From Paraburkholderia bryophila (GTDB taxonomy: Bacteria > Pseudomonadota > Gammaproteobacteria > Burkholderiales > Burkholderiaceae), in NCBI RefSeq assembly GCF_013409255.1, contig NZ_JACCAS010000002.1:1798001-1862000 (forward strand): DNA of 64,000 nt, written 5' to 3'. The position numbers and the translations under genes were made by a program. Under the pieces are notes generated by a model that worked only from the letters and a program-made list of their open reading frames with translations, ran no database searches and was not told where the DNA came from. Of the stretch, positions 28,260 to 37,474 are shown one piece after another (positions within the stretch are counted from its first letter, which is position 1; each line of letters opens with the position of its first letter).

Positions 28260-29810
28260 TCAGGCGGCGCGCGTCGGCTTCTTCAACGCGGTCTGCTCGA
28301 TCACGCGCGCGAGCGTGTCGAACGCGGGGCCGATCTTCTCGTTCGGCACGCACGCATAGCCCAGCAGCAAACCGCGCCGCGCGGGCGTATCGCTGCTGTA
28401 GTAGCTGGCGAGCGGACGCACGATCACGCCGGCATCGTAAGCGGCGGCGGTCACCGCGCGATCGTTCGCGTGATCCGGCAAACCGAGTACCAGATGCAAA
28501 CCGGCCTCGTCGCCCATGACCGGCAGTTCGCTGCCGAAGCGCGCGGTAATCGCGTCGATCAGAATCTGCCGGCGCTCGCCGTACAACGCACGCATGCGCC
28601 GAACGTGCGACGTGAGATGGCCGTCCATGATGAAGTCTGTCATCACCGCCTGCTGCATCAACTGCCCCTCGCGGTACAACTCCGCGACGCCTGTGCGGAA
28701 CGTCTCCACCAGATGCTCCGGCGCGATCATGTAGCCGATCCGCAAGCCGGGAAACAGCATCTTGCCGAGGCTGCCCACGTAGATCACCTGTCCGGCTTCG
28801 TCGAGTCCTTGCAGCGATGCGAGCGGCCGGCTGCCGTAGCGGAACTCGCTGTCGTAGTCGTCTTCGATAATCCAGACGTTGTGCTGACGCGCGTATTCGA
28901 GCAGCGTGCGGCGACGCGCGAGGCTCATCACCATACCGAGCGGATATTGATGCGACGGCGTGACGAGCGCGAGACGCGGCGGCTGTTGCAGATCCTGTTC
29001 GCGCGGATTCAGACCTTCGGCGTCCACGGGCACCGGCACCAGCGTGATCCCCGACGATTGCAGCACACTGCGTGCGCCCCAATAACACGGCTCCTCGACC
29101 CACGCGCGATCGCCGACGTCGGTCAATAAACGCACCGCCAGATCGATCGATTGGTGAATACCCGTAGTAATGATGATCTGGTCGGGCGTGCAATTCACCG
29201 AGCGCGCCACGCGCAGGTAATCCGACAACGCACGCCGCAATGGCCGATAACCGCCGCCCGGCGCGTAAGTGAGCAGATCGGGATTGGCCTCTTTCCATAA
29301 CCTGGCCTGCAAGCGGCTCCACGTACGCGCCGGAAATTCCGCGACGTCGGGCACGCCCGGCATGAATGCACCCCATTGCTTGGCGGATACCCCCGCTTTG
29401 TCGATCAGCCGACGCCCCCGCATCGACAGGTCGCCGAGATCGCGTTTAGGCGGCTTGGGTGGCGGCTCCGCGGCGGGACGCGGTGGCGTGTCGACACTCG
29501 CCACCGCGGGCTGCTTGCGCGCGTTCATCGCGGCCGTGTCCGGCCTGGTGTCCGCGACATAGGTGCCGCTGCCGGTGGTCGAGATGACATAGCCTTCGGC
29601 GGTCAACTGATCGTAGACGTGCAGCACCGTATTGCGCGCAATGCCGAGGTCTTCGGCGAGTGTGCGTGAGCTCGGCAGCTTGGTGCCGGGCGGCAACTGG
29701 CCCGTCAGAATGGCCTGCTGCATCAGTCGCAAAGTCTGTCTGTAGACCGGTTCGGCGGCCGTACGGTCGAGCCTCGCGGCGAGCCAATCCGACAAGATCA
29801 CGGTGTCCAA
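28260..29810 (-). CDS. MocR/PdxR-type GntR regulator with aminotransferase domain
   Basis: A 516-residue two-domain protein. A GntR winged helix lies about 20-85 (YRQTLRLMQQAILTGQLPPG, LPSSRTLAEDLGIARNTVLHVYDQL). It is joined by a Pro/Lys linker to a fold-type I aminotransferase domain (TYAPGGGYRPLRRALSDYL, VTPSHQYPLG, IIEDDYDSEFRY). The PLP lysine is in YVGSLGKMLFPGLRIGY. Such regulators sense PLP or amino compounds. It is divergent from a polyamine-type ABC operon with repeated sites between them, so control of that operon is likely. Its named subgroup (PdxR, GabR or other) cannot be settled from sequence alone. Confidence 0.88.
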   Translation of the reverse strand: MDTVILSDWLAARLDRTAAEPVYRQTLRLMQQAILTGQLPPGTKLPSSRTLAEDLGIARNTVLHVYDQLTAEGYVISTTGSGTYVADTRPDTAAMNARKQPAVASVDTPPRPAAEPPPKPPKRDLGDLSMRGRRLIDKAGVSAKQWGAFMPGVPDVAEFPARTWSRLQARLWKEANPDLLTYAPGGGYRPLRRALSDYLRVARSVNCTPDQIIITTGIHQSIDLAVRLLTDVGDRAWVEEPCYWGARSVLQSSGITLVPVPVDAEGLNPREQDLQQPPRLALVTPSHQYPLGMVMSLARRRTLLEYARQHNVWIIEDDYDSEFRYGSRPLASLQGLDEAGQVIYVGSLGKMLFPGLRIGYMIAPEHLVETFRTGVAELYREGQLMQQAVMTDFIMDGHLTSHVRRMRALYGERRQILIDAITARFGSELPVMGDEAGLHLVLGLPDHANDRAVTAAAYDAGVIVRPLASYYSSDTPARRGLLLGYACVPNEKIGPAFDTLARVIEQTALKKPTRAA

Positions 29811-29867
29811 GTGGTTCTATCCGGAATAATGAAATGGTTCCATATTGTAGAACCGTAACGGTCTATA
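29811..29867. promoter_or_regulatory. repeated GGTTCTA-type sites between MocR gene and pot operon
   Basis: Four related elements: GGTTCTAT (29813-29820), GGTTCCAT (29836-29843), inverted TAGAACC (29848-29854) and GGTCTATA (29860-29867). Direct repeats 23 bp apart plus an inverted copy match the kind of operator MocR-family dimers bind. They sit between the divergent starts. Confidence 0.5.
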
Positions 29868-29940
29868 GTGAGCCACGCAATTGACACAATCCCGCTGTTT
29901 TGCAGGGGGAGCCAGATGGATCGCAGAGGAGACTGGAGCG

Positions 29941-31050
29941 ATGAAAACCGATGACGTGATCGTCAGCTTTCGCGGCGTGCGCAAGACCTACGACGGCGAA
30001 ACGCTGGTCGTCAAACAGCTCGATCTGGACATCTATCAGGGCGAATTCCTGACGTTGCTCGGGCCGTCGGGTTCGGGCAAAACCACGTGCCTGATGATGC
30101 TGGCGGGTTTCGAATTTCCCACCGGCGGCGAGATCTGGCTCGACGGCACGTTGCTCAATACGGTGCCGCCGCATAAGCGCAACATCGGCATGGTGTTTCA
30201 GAACTACGCGCTGTTCCCGCACCTCACCGTCGAGCAGAACGTAGCGTATCCGTTGACCGTGCGCAAGGTTTCGGCGCAGGAGCGTGTGGAGCGCACGCAT
30301 AACGCGCTGAAAATGGTGCGCATGGAGAGCTTCGCGAAGCGCTATCCGGCGCAGTTGTCGGGCGGTCAGCAGCAACGTATCGCGCTCGCCCGTGCCCTGG
30401 TGTTCGAGCCGAAGCTCGTGCTGATGGACGAACCGCTCGGCGCGCTGGACAAACAGCTGCGCGAACACATGCAGTACGAACTCAAGTCATTGCACGAGAA
30501 GCTCGGCGTCACCTTCGTGTACGTCACGCACGATCAGGGTGAAGCGCTGACCATGTCCGATCGCGTCGCCGTGTTCGATAAAGGCATCGTCCAACAACTC
30601 GATACCGTGGACCGTCTGTACGAATCGCCGTGCAACGAGTTCGTCGCCAACTTTATCGGCGACAGCAACAAGCTGCGCGGCACGATCGCGAATGTCGACG
30701 GCGAGTTCTGCGAGTTTCATCTGAGCGACGGTACGCGTCTCACCGGCCGCAATATCGGCGGAGCGCGGGCGGGGACGTCGGCGGTCGCGTGCATCCGGCC
30801 CGAGCGTATGAAGCTGGCCAATCGCACGGCAAACGGTGAGCGGCGCACCGGCGCCAACGCGCTCAGCGGCGAAGCGCGCGGGCTGATCTATTTCGGCGAC
30901 CACGTGCGGATGCGCTGTGGTCTGCCGCAGCAGGACGAGTGCTTCGTCAAGGTGCCGCTCGGCACGACAGCGCTCGATACGTTTGAACCCGGCGCGCCGG
31001 TCGCGTTGGAATTCGCGCCGGAGCATCTGCGGGTTTTCGCCGACGCTTAA
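29941..31050 (+). CDS. potA: polyamine-type ABC transporter ATPase
   Basis: A 369-residue PotA-like ATPase. It has Walker A GPSGSGKTT, a Q-loop FQNYALFPHLTVEQNVAYPL, signature LSGGQQQRIALARAL, Walker B LVLMDEPLGALD, and a C-terminal TOBE-type regulatory domain after residue 240. It energises import through the two downstream permeases. It is first in a potA-D-B-C operon. The ATG at 29941 is preferred to the upstream open frame because GAGGAGACTGGAGCG precedes it. The substrate is polyamine-like by family; specificity is not shown. Confidence 0.9.
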   Translation: MKTDDVIVSFRGVRKTYDGETLVVKQLDLDIYQGEFLTLLGPSGSGKTTCLMMLAGFEFPTGGEIWLDGTLLNTVPPHKRNIGMVFQNYALFPHLTVEQNVAYPLTVRKVSAQERVERTHNALKMVRMESFAKRYPAQLSGGQQQRIALARALVFEPKLVLMDEPLGALDKQLREHMQYELKSLHEKLGVTFVYVTHDQGEALTMSDRVAVFDKGIVQQLDTVDRLYESPCNEFVANFIGDSNKLRGTIANVDGEFCEFHLSDGTRLTGRNIGGARAGTSAVACIRPERMKLANRTANGERRTGANALSGEARGLIYFGDHVRMRCGLPQQDECFVKVPLGTTALDTFEPGAPVALEFAPEHLRVFADA

Positions 31051-31187
31051 AGACGTTGAGTGTATTGAATGCAGTGAACACGCCGGACGTGCAACGCGCC
31101 CGACGTGCGTAGGTCTTTTCAGCAGCACATAACAAAACCGCGTCGTACCTGGATTTGAAGCACATCACCCAAGGAGAGCAACACACC

Positions 31188-32237
31188 ATGAGCAAGATCG
31201 TGAAATCGCGCTGCGCCATCGCTGTCGGTGCTGTCGCGCTCGCGCTGGGCGCCGCGCAAGTCAATGCCGCCGAACTGACGGTTGTCAACTTCGGCGGCGC
31301 GAATGGCGACGCGCAGAAGGCGGCATTCAACCAGCCGTTCGAAACGCAGACCAGCAATAAAGTGACCGCCGTCGAATACAACGGCGAGCAGGCCAAAGTG
31401 AAGGCCATGGTCGAAGCCAAGCATGTGAATTGGGACGTGGTGGAAGTCGAATCGGGCGACATTGGCCGTGGCTGTGATGAAGGCCTGTACGAGAAACTCG
31501 ACTGGTCGAAGCTCGGCAAGAAGTCGGATCTGATTCCTGAAGCCCCGCAAACGTGCGGCGTCGGTTTTTTCGTGTGGTCGACGGCGCTCGCGTATAACGC
31601 CGACAAGCTGAAAACCGCGCCGACCGGCTGGGCCGACTTCTGGGACGTGAAGAAATTCCCGGGTAAGCGGGCCATGCGCAAGGGCGCGCGCTACAACCTC
31701 GAATTCGCGCTGATGGCCGACGGCGTGGCGCCGAAAGACGTCTACAAGGTTCTCGCGACGAAAGAAGGCCAGGACCGCGCATTCAAGAAGCTCGACGAGC
31801 TGAAGCCGAATATCCAATGGTGGGAAGCGGGCGCACAGCCGCCGCAATTCCTCGTAGCGGGCGACGTGGTGATGTCCACCGCGTACAACGGCCGGATCGA
31901 CGCTGCGCAGCGCGAAGGCAAGAACCTCAAGGTGGTGTGGAACGGCAGCATTTACGACCTCGACTATTGGGCGATTCCGAAGGGCACGCCGAACAAGGCG
32001 CTGGCCGAGAAGTACATTGCCTATTCGATCTCGTCGAAGCCGCAACAGGACTACGCGCATAACATCGCCTACGGTCCGGTGAACGTGACGGCAATCAAGG
32101 CGCTCGACGCGAAGACGCTCGCCAATCTGCCGAACTCGCCGGCCAACGGCAAGAACGCCGTGCTGCAGAACCTCGCGTTCTGGACCGACCATGGCGATGA
32201 ACTGGAGCAGCGCTTCTCGTCGTGGGCTTCGAAGTAG
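31188..32237 (+). CDS. potD: polyamine-type ABC transporter substrate-binding protein
   Basis: A 349-residue periplasmic binding protein with a clear signal peptide (CAIAVGAVALALGAAQVNAA, cleaved after about residue 28). The mature part has the PotD-like lobes (LTVVNFGGANGDAQKAAF, WDVVEVESGDIGRGCDEGLYEKLDWSKLG, VGFFVWSTALAYN, LDYWAIPKGTPNKALAEKYI). The ATG at 31188 follows CAAGGAGAGC. It captures the substrate for the two permeases downstream. The ligand may be putrescine, spermidine or a related amine. Confidence 0.88.
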   Translation: MSKIVKSRCAIAVGAVALALGAAQVNAAELTVVNFGGANGDAQKAAFNQPFETQTSNKVTAVEYNGEQAKVKAMVEAKHVNWDVVEVESGDIGRGCDEGLYEKLDWSKLGKKSDLIPEAPQTCGVGFFVWSTALAYNADKLKTAPTGWADFWDVKKFPGKRAMRKGARYNLEFALMADGVAPKDVYKVLATKEGQDRAFKKLDELKPNIQWWEAGAQPPQFLVAGDVVMSTAYNGRIDAAQREGKNLKVVWNGSIYDLDYWAIPKGTPNKALAEKYIAYSISSKPQQDYAHNIAYGPVNVTAIKALDAKTLANLPNSPANGKNAVLQNLAFWTDHGDELEQRFSSWASK

Positions 32238-32363
32238 TAACCGGCTGGGTTTGAGAAGGCGCGGCTTGATTGATACCAGGTCGCGCCGTATCGATGCAAT
32301 GCAACGTTCGCGCATATCGGATAGATGTGCGCGAACGTTCAGATGGAGACAGGTGTGACTACG

Positions 32364-33632
32364 ATGACGATCGCCGCCGATTCGACGCCTGAAGCAAGTG
32401 GCCGACTCAAGCGTGAACTGAAGGCCGCGGAATCGAAAAAGCGGGCCATGGCCTTGCTATTGATCGCACCGCTCGCCATTTTTCTGCTGCTGATTTTCGT
32501 CGTGCCGATCGGCGCACTGTTGACGCGCGCGGCACAGAATCCGGAAGTGGTCGGCGCGCTGCCGCATACGCTGAGTGTGTTGAGCGCCTGGGACCGCAAG
32601 ACGCCGCCGCCGGATGCCGCCTATGCCGCACTGGCTACCGACCTCACCGCGGTCGCCGACGGCGACGGCATGGGCGCGCTCGCGCGCCGCCTCAACGTGG
32701 AGATTCCCGGTTATCGCTCGCTGGTTGCGAAATCAGCGCACGCCATGCCGTTCGTCGACGACAACAACAAGCCGCTGCAGCTGACGCCCGCGCAGGTTCA
32801 CGCGAAATTCGTCGAACTGGACGAACGCTGGAACGACGTCACTTACTGGCAAGCCATCGCAAAGAACTCGGGTGTGTACTCGGCGTTCTACCTGCTCGCT
32901 TCGCTGGATCATAAGCAGGACGCGTTCGGTCACATCATTCCGACCGATCCCGATCAGCAGATCTACCTCACCGTGTTCGGCCGCACCTTTGTGATCGGCG
33001 CGGTCGTCACGTTCTTCGCGCTGCTGCTCGGCTATCCGCTCGCGTACTGGATCTCGACGCTGTCCGAGCGGCGCGCGAATCTGGTGATGATCCTCGTGCT
33101 AATTCCGTTCTGGACTTCGATCCTCGTGCGCGTGGCCGCATGGATCGTGATTCTGCAGGGCGAAGGGTTGGTCAACAAAGCGCTGATCGCGAGCGGCCTG
33201 ATTCACGATCCGCTCGCGCTGCTGTTCAACCGCACCGGCGTCTACATTTCAATGACGCACATTCTATTGCCGTTCATGATCTTGCCGCTGTACAGCGTGA
33301 TGAAATCCATCCCGCCCACGTATCAGCGCGCCGCGGTGTCGCTCGGCAGCCATCCGTTCGCCGCATTCTGGCGCGTCTATGTGCCGCAGACCTATCCGGG
33401 CATCGGCGCGGGCGCCTTGCTGGTGTTCATTCTCGCGATCGGTTACTACATCACGCCGGCTTTGCTCGGCGGCCCGGGCGATCAGATGGTCAGCTACTAC
33501 GTCGCGTATTTCACCAACGTCACGATCAACTGGGGCATGGCGTGCGCGCTCGGCGGTCTGCTGCTCGCCGCAACGCTCGTGCTGTACGTGATCTATGGAC
33601 GCTTCACGCGTTCGTCATTGAGCCTTGGCTGA
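32364..33632 (+). CDS. potB: polyamine-type ABC transporter permease, PotB-like with long insert
   Basis: A 422-residue permease, longer than the usual 285-310. TM1 is at about 30-50 (LLLIAPLAIFLLLIFVVPIGALL). An extra hydrophilic region of roughly 150 residues follows before the permease core resumes at YLTVFGRTFVIGAVVTFFALLLGYPLAYW. The EAA-type loop is seen around YQRAAVSLGSHPFAAFWRVY. The start at 32364 is set by GGAGACAGG; an ATG at 32343 lacks a ribosome site. It partners the potC-like gene 15 bases downstream. Confidence 0.87.
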   Translation: MTIAADSTPEASGRLKRELKAAESKKRAMALLLIAPLAIFLLLIFVVPIGALLTRAAQNPEVVGALPHTLSVLSAWDRKTPPPDAAYAALATDLTAVADGDGMGALARRLNVEIPGYRSLVAKSAHAMPFVDDNNKPLQLTPAQVHAKFVELDERWNDVTYWQAIAKNSGVYSAFYLLASLDHKQDAFGHIIPTDPDQQIYLTVFGRTFVIGAVVTFFALLLGYPLAYWISTLSERRANLVMILVLIPFWTSILVRVAAWIVILQGEGLVNKALIASGLIHDPLALLFNRTGVYISMTHILLPFMILPLYSVMKSIPPTYQRAAVSLGSHPFAAFWRVYVPQTYPGIGAGALLVFILAIGYYITPALLGGPGDQMVSYYVAYFTNVTINWGMACALGGLLLAATLVLYVIYGRFTRSSLSLG

Positions 33633-33647
33633 ACGGAGTCTATTGCG

Positions 33648-34487
33648 ATGAAACTTGCCAAGCCCCTGTTCGCGCCGCATACGTCGATGGTGGAGCGCGT
33701 GTGGTATTTCGCGCTGCGCGCATTGGCCGTGCTGACGCTGCTGTATCTCATTCTGCCGGTGCTGGCGATCGTGCCGCTGTCGTTTTCGTCGAGCACGTTT
33801 CTGGTGTATCCGATCCCGGGCTGGTCGCTGCGCTGGTACCAGAACCTGCTCGCCTCCGATGAATGGCGCACGGCCGCCAAAAACAGTTTCATCGTGGCGC
33901 CGTCGGCAACGATCGTCGCGACGGTGCTCGGCACCCTGGCGGCGATCGGGCTCACCAAAGCGAACTTCCGCGGCAAAGGGCTGCTGATGGCGATCCTGAT
34001 TTCGCCGATGATCGTGCCCGTGGTGGTGGTCGGCGTCGGCATGTATCTGTTCTTTGCGCCGCTTGGGTTGGCCAATACGTATATCGGGCTGATTCTCGCG
34101 CACGCATCGCTCGGCGTGCCCTTTGTCGTCACGACGGTCGCGGCCACGCTGCAGGGGTTCAATTACAACCTGGTGCGCGCCAGTTTGTCGCTGGGTGCGA
34201 ATCCGGTGAAGACGTTCTTTCGCATTACGTTGCCGGTGATCGCGCCGGGCGTTATCTCGGGCGCGCTGTTCGCATTCGCGACATCGTTCGATGAAGTCGT
34301 CGTCACGCTGTTTCTCGCCGGCGCGGATCAGACCACGCTGCCGCGCCAGATGTTCACCGGCATCCGCGAGAACATCAGCCCCACCATTGCGGCGCTGGCA
34401 ACGATTCTGATCGTGTTTTCGACGGGCCTTCTGTTGGCGCTCGAATGGTTGCGAGGACGCAATGCCGCACGCGCGGTCAAGGCGTGA
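33648..34487 (+). CDS. potC: polyamine-type ABC transporter permease, PotC-like
   Basis: A 279-residue inner-membrane permease with about six membrane segments beginning ALAVLTLLYLILPVLAIVPLSF. The EAA loop is at VRASLSLGANPVKTFFRITLPVIAPG, and the end is cytoplasmic. It is the last gene of the pot operon and pairs with the preceding PotB-like protein. Its length is normal for the family. Confidence 0.88.
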   Translation: MKLAKPLFAPHTSMVERVWYFALRALAVLTLLYLILPVLAIVPLSFSSSTFLVYPIPGWSLRWYQNLLASDEWRTAAKNSFIVAPSATIVATVLGTLAAIGLTKANFRGKGLLMAILISPMIVPVVVVGVGMYLFFAPLGLANTYIGLILAHASLGVPFVVTTVAATLQGFNYNLVRASLSLGANPVKTFFRITLPVIAPGVISGALFAFATSFDEVVVTLFLAGADQTTLPRQMFTGIRENISPTIAALATILIVFSTGLLLALEWLRGRNAARAVKA

Positions 34488-34641
34488 GGTCCCTGATCGA
34501 CAGGGCGACGTTAGATATTTAAGGTTCCTTACATTCTGCAAAGTTCCGAACCGTTTCTAAGATTGTTCCCATTCCCCGTGTGTCTGCGTCTGTTCATACT
34601 CTGAGCCCTCTTCAGGAAGATGCGCTCGACGCAGACAGTCA

Positions 34642-35706
34642 ATGAAACTCCAGCTAACAATGCTTGTCTGCGCGCTGACCTTAACGGGCTGCGCGGACCG
34701 TGCTGCGCGTGAGCGGCTAGGTATCGAAGACATCTCCGTGTTGAGAACAGGCATTGGCGCCACGCAGGACGAACCTGCGGGCGCGGCCAACTCGCAATGG
34801 GTGAACGCTTACGCGCCGATCGCGAACAGCCGCACCGCCATGGCTTCGTTACAGGAACGCCTCGATCGGGCGCCCGGCAGCAGCAATAGCTATTTTCGTG
34901 CGAAGGCGCAATGCTGGCTGGACGCCGCCCAACAGGCGCGACAAGCGCATGATCAATGGGGCTTCGTCGAGGAGGCGATCGGCCAGGCCGCAACGATCAC
35001 GATCGGCGTTGAGCGCGGCACGCCGTTATCCGCCGCAAATCCCGCGTTGCGCACTGTGTCCACGGTACGTCCTGATCTGTGGGCGATCGTCAACGCCATC
35101 AAGGCAGATCCAGCCGTCGCTCAATGTCCGCAAGCGCAGCTGCCGCTTGCCTGCGCCGAAGTCGAACTGATGCAGGCGGGGCACGACGCATGGATACGTA
35201 GTTTTGCTAGTGCCGAGAAGCGCCTGCCTGAAGTCAAAGACAAGCTGCGCAAATCGGCTGAAACAGCGGTGCAATGCAAGCAGGCCACGTCGGCATCGGT
35301 ACCTGTACCTGCCTCGGCGTTGCCGGCAAAAGCACCGCAAACCATTACGCTGCGCACGGATTCGCTGTTCCGTTTCAACGACGCCTCGATATTGCCGCGT
35401 GGACAGCACCAACTCGACGGTGTGGTGAGCGATCTTAAAAGCGCGGCGGCCATTCACGCATTGCAGGTCACGGGCTATGCGGACCGTCTTGGCGGCGCGG
35501 CCCACAATCAGTGGTTGTCGACCCAACGTGCACAAACAGTCGAACGGTATCTGCGCGCGCAGGGTGTGACATTGCCGATTACCGCGCGAGGTCGGGGCAG
35601 TGCGAATCAGCGGGTTGAATGCCATCAGAGCAGGCAGGACGCTTTGGTGCGATGTCTCGCACCGAACCGCCGCGTCGAGATAAAGCTGGTAGGCGTGGCG
35701 TCTTAG
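34642..35706 (+). CDS. OmpA-family lipoprotein
   Basis: A 354-residue outer-membrane lipoprotein. The signal has a lipobox LTGC (Cys about 17). A helical middle region has several Cys residues (C68, C122, C131 and others). A C-terminal OmpA-like peptidoglycan-binding domain starts near residue 232 (TLRTDSLFRFNDASILPRGQHQLD, VTGYADRLGGAAHNQWLSTQRAQTVERYL). It probably tethers the outer membrane to the wall. Its relation to the following regulatory genes is unknown; 239 bases separate them, in which I see only weak inverted repeats. Confidence 0.85.
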   Translation: MKLQLTMLVCALTLTGCADRAARERLGIEDISVLRTGIGATQDEPAGAANSQWVNAYAPIANSRTAMASLQERLDRAPGSSNSYFRAKAQCWLDAAQQARQAHDQWGFVEEAIGQAATITIGVERGTPLSAANPALRTVSTVRPDLWAIVNAIKADPAVAQCPQAQLPLACAEVELMQAGHDAWIRSFASAEKRLPEVKDKLRKSAETAVQCKQATSASVPVPASALPAKAPQTITLRTDSLFRFNDASILPRGQHQLDGVVSDLKSAAAIHALQVTGYADRLGGAAHNQWLSTQRAQTVERYLRAQGVTLPITARGRGSANQRVECHQSRQDALVRCLAPNRRVEIKLVGVAS

Positions 35707-35945
35707 CGCGTTCTTCTGTCGAGCGTGTCTCTGAGCGAAACGGAGCCGCTAACCTGAAACACGGCACGTTCTCGTCGCCATGCGACGGCCGCCACTCGCG
35801 TGCAGGGATGCGGTCGTAGTCGCCGATCCTCTGTCTTCCATGCTCGGAACGAGCGAAAGCGCCGCACCAATTAATGCATCGTCACGCCAGGTGGCGTCAA
35901 CGATTTGTGCGGCAAAGGATATTTTTTAGAAAAGGAAAGTAAACC

Positions 35946-36581
35946 ATGTCAACTATTCTGGTTATCGATGATCATCCGGCATTCCGAATGGTTATCAAAA
36001 TGCAGCTCATGCAATTACTCGGTATCGAAGAAGTCATCGAAGCCGACAATGGACAAACCGCTGTCGAGCTCGCCCGGCAATACACACCGAAACTCGCCAT
36101 ATTGGACCTCGACATTCCGCGCATCAGCGGGCTCGATGTGATCCCGCGTCTGAAGCTTGCGCATCCGGCAATTCTTGTGCTGGTTCTGTCTGGACACGAT
36201 CCCGCCATTTTTGCGCCGCGCGCGATGCGCTCCGGCGTGCACGGCTTCGTAGGCAAGTCGCAGGAAATGAAGGAGATCTTGCGCGGCGTGGAAGCGGTAT
36301 TGGCGGGCTACACGGTGTTCCCGGTGAACGCCAACGGCGCCGGCATCGCGTCTACCGTCGGCATGGATGGCGAGGAAGACAGGATCGGTCTGCTGTCGGA
36401 CAAGGAACTGGTTATTCTTCAAATGCTTGCGAAAGGCCTGTCGAATAAAGCGATTGGTGACGCGCTATTCATGAGCGACAAAACCGTCAGCACGTACAAG
36501 AGCCGCATTCAGGAAAAACTCGGGCTCTCATCATTGGCGGCACTCATTGAGTTCGCTTCATTGCACCGACTGATCGATTGA
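35946..36581 (+). CDS. NarL/LuxR-type response regulator
   Basis: A 211-residue response regulator: receiver domain 1-120 with acidic D8/D9, phosphoacceptor D54 (AILDLD) and K104 (GFVGKS), then a LuxR-type helix-turn-helix at about 145-205 (LSDKELVILQMLAKGLSNKAIGDALFMSDKTVSTYKSRI). The layout resembles BvgA/EvgA-type regulators driven by phosphorelays. The ATG at 35946 is preceded by AAAAGGAAAG. No histidine kinase is adjacent, but the next gene encodes an Hpt domain. Confidence 0.9.
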   Translation: MSTILVIDDHPAFRMVIKMQLMQLLGIEEVIEADNGQTAVELARQYTPKLAILDLDIPRISGLDVIPRLKLAHPAILVLVLSGHDPAIFAPRAMRSGVHGFVGKSQEMKEILRGVEAVLAGYTVFPVNANGAGIASTVGMDGEEDRIGLLSDKELVILQMLAKGLSNKAIGDALFMSDKTVSTYKSRIQEKLGLSSLAALIEFASLHRLID

Positions 36582-36592
36582 GTTTCGCCGCT

Positions 36593-37474
36593 ATGAATAA
36601 GATGAGCCCGTCGCATTCTTCCGCGGGTGTGCATTGTCGTACGCGGTGCCTGGTTCGCCATGTTTCTGCTGGTCATGCTTGCCGTGTTGGTTTGACTTCA
36701 ATCCGTTTCGCGTCGGTATTGGGGTGTCTTTGTGCATTTGCATTGCTGTGGGTGCTGTCAATGCGCGCGAACGCGCTACCGTTGGGCGACAGCACAGCGA
36801 ACGCCGTGCAGATCGATATTTCGCGGCCGGGCGCGCACGGTGCGGCAGGCCAGCAATCGTGGATATTGATGCTCGTGGCGCCGGTTGTTGCCACCCTCGC
36901 TGGCGCCTGTCTATTCCTGGTCGCGCAGCGGCGTGCTGCTCAGAAGGCAAAAAAAGCTGCTCTTAAACGGAGTACCCATTGCGAACTAGCCGCGCCGGGC
37001 GGCCGTACGAGCTTGAGTGCGCCGTTTGCCGTCGAGTCATGGAGCGAACGGTCGAGATTGGCTCACGCCAATCCACAGGCGCCCGTTCCTTCCAACGCGC
37101 CGATCGGGGAGGACCTCTCCGGGAACGCGTCTTTCGAACCCTTCGAAGCACGTTATCTTCAGTCGCTGTCTGAAGAGGGCATCGATCTCCAGGCGTTTCT
37201 GGCTGGCTGGCGCCGTGCAATGGACGAAGACCTCGCCCATCTCAACGCGCTGCGTCGCGACGGCGAGTTCGACCGTTTGCGCAGCGTGCTGCACCGGTTG
37301 AGCGGGGCGGTCGGCCTCGTCGGCGCGTGCAGTTTGATGGAAGCGTTGCGACACACGAGTGCCGCGCCGCCGGCGCATAACGCCAGTTCCATCGACGTGC
37401 TGACAACCCGCGTGAGGACTTTGATCATGCAACTCGAGACAGCGGCCCACGCCTATCGGAGCACCCCGCGATGA
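36593..37474 (+). CDS. membrane protein with C-terminal Hpt phosphotransfer domain
   Basis: About 293 residues from the ATG at 36593; a TTG at 36578 overlapping the response regulator stop is an alternative start. Two membrane segments (IRFASVLGCLCAFALLWVLSM and ILMLVAPVVATLAGACLFLVAQ) flank a short periplasmic loop. After a linker comes an Hpt domain with the phosphoacceptor motif HRLSGAVGLVGA. The usual Lys after the His (HxLKG) is Ser here. There is no kinase or receiver domain, so it looks like the tail of a BvgS-type sensor standing alone. It probably passes phosphate to the regulator just upstream. Confidence 0.7.
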   Translation: MNKMSPSHSSAGVHCRTRCLVRHVSAGHACRVGLTSIRFASVLGCLCAFALLWVLSMRANALPLGDSTANAVQIDISRPGAHGAAGQQSWILMLVAPVVATLAGACLFLVAQRRAAQKAKKAALKRSTHCELAAPGGRTSLSAPFAVESWSERSRLAHANPQAPVPSNAPIGEDLSGNASFEPFEARYLQSLSEEGIDLQAFLAGWRRAMDEDLAHLNALRRDGEFDRLRSVLHRLSGAVGLVGACSLMEALRHTSAAPPAHNASSIDVLTTRVRTLIMQLETAAHAYRSTPR

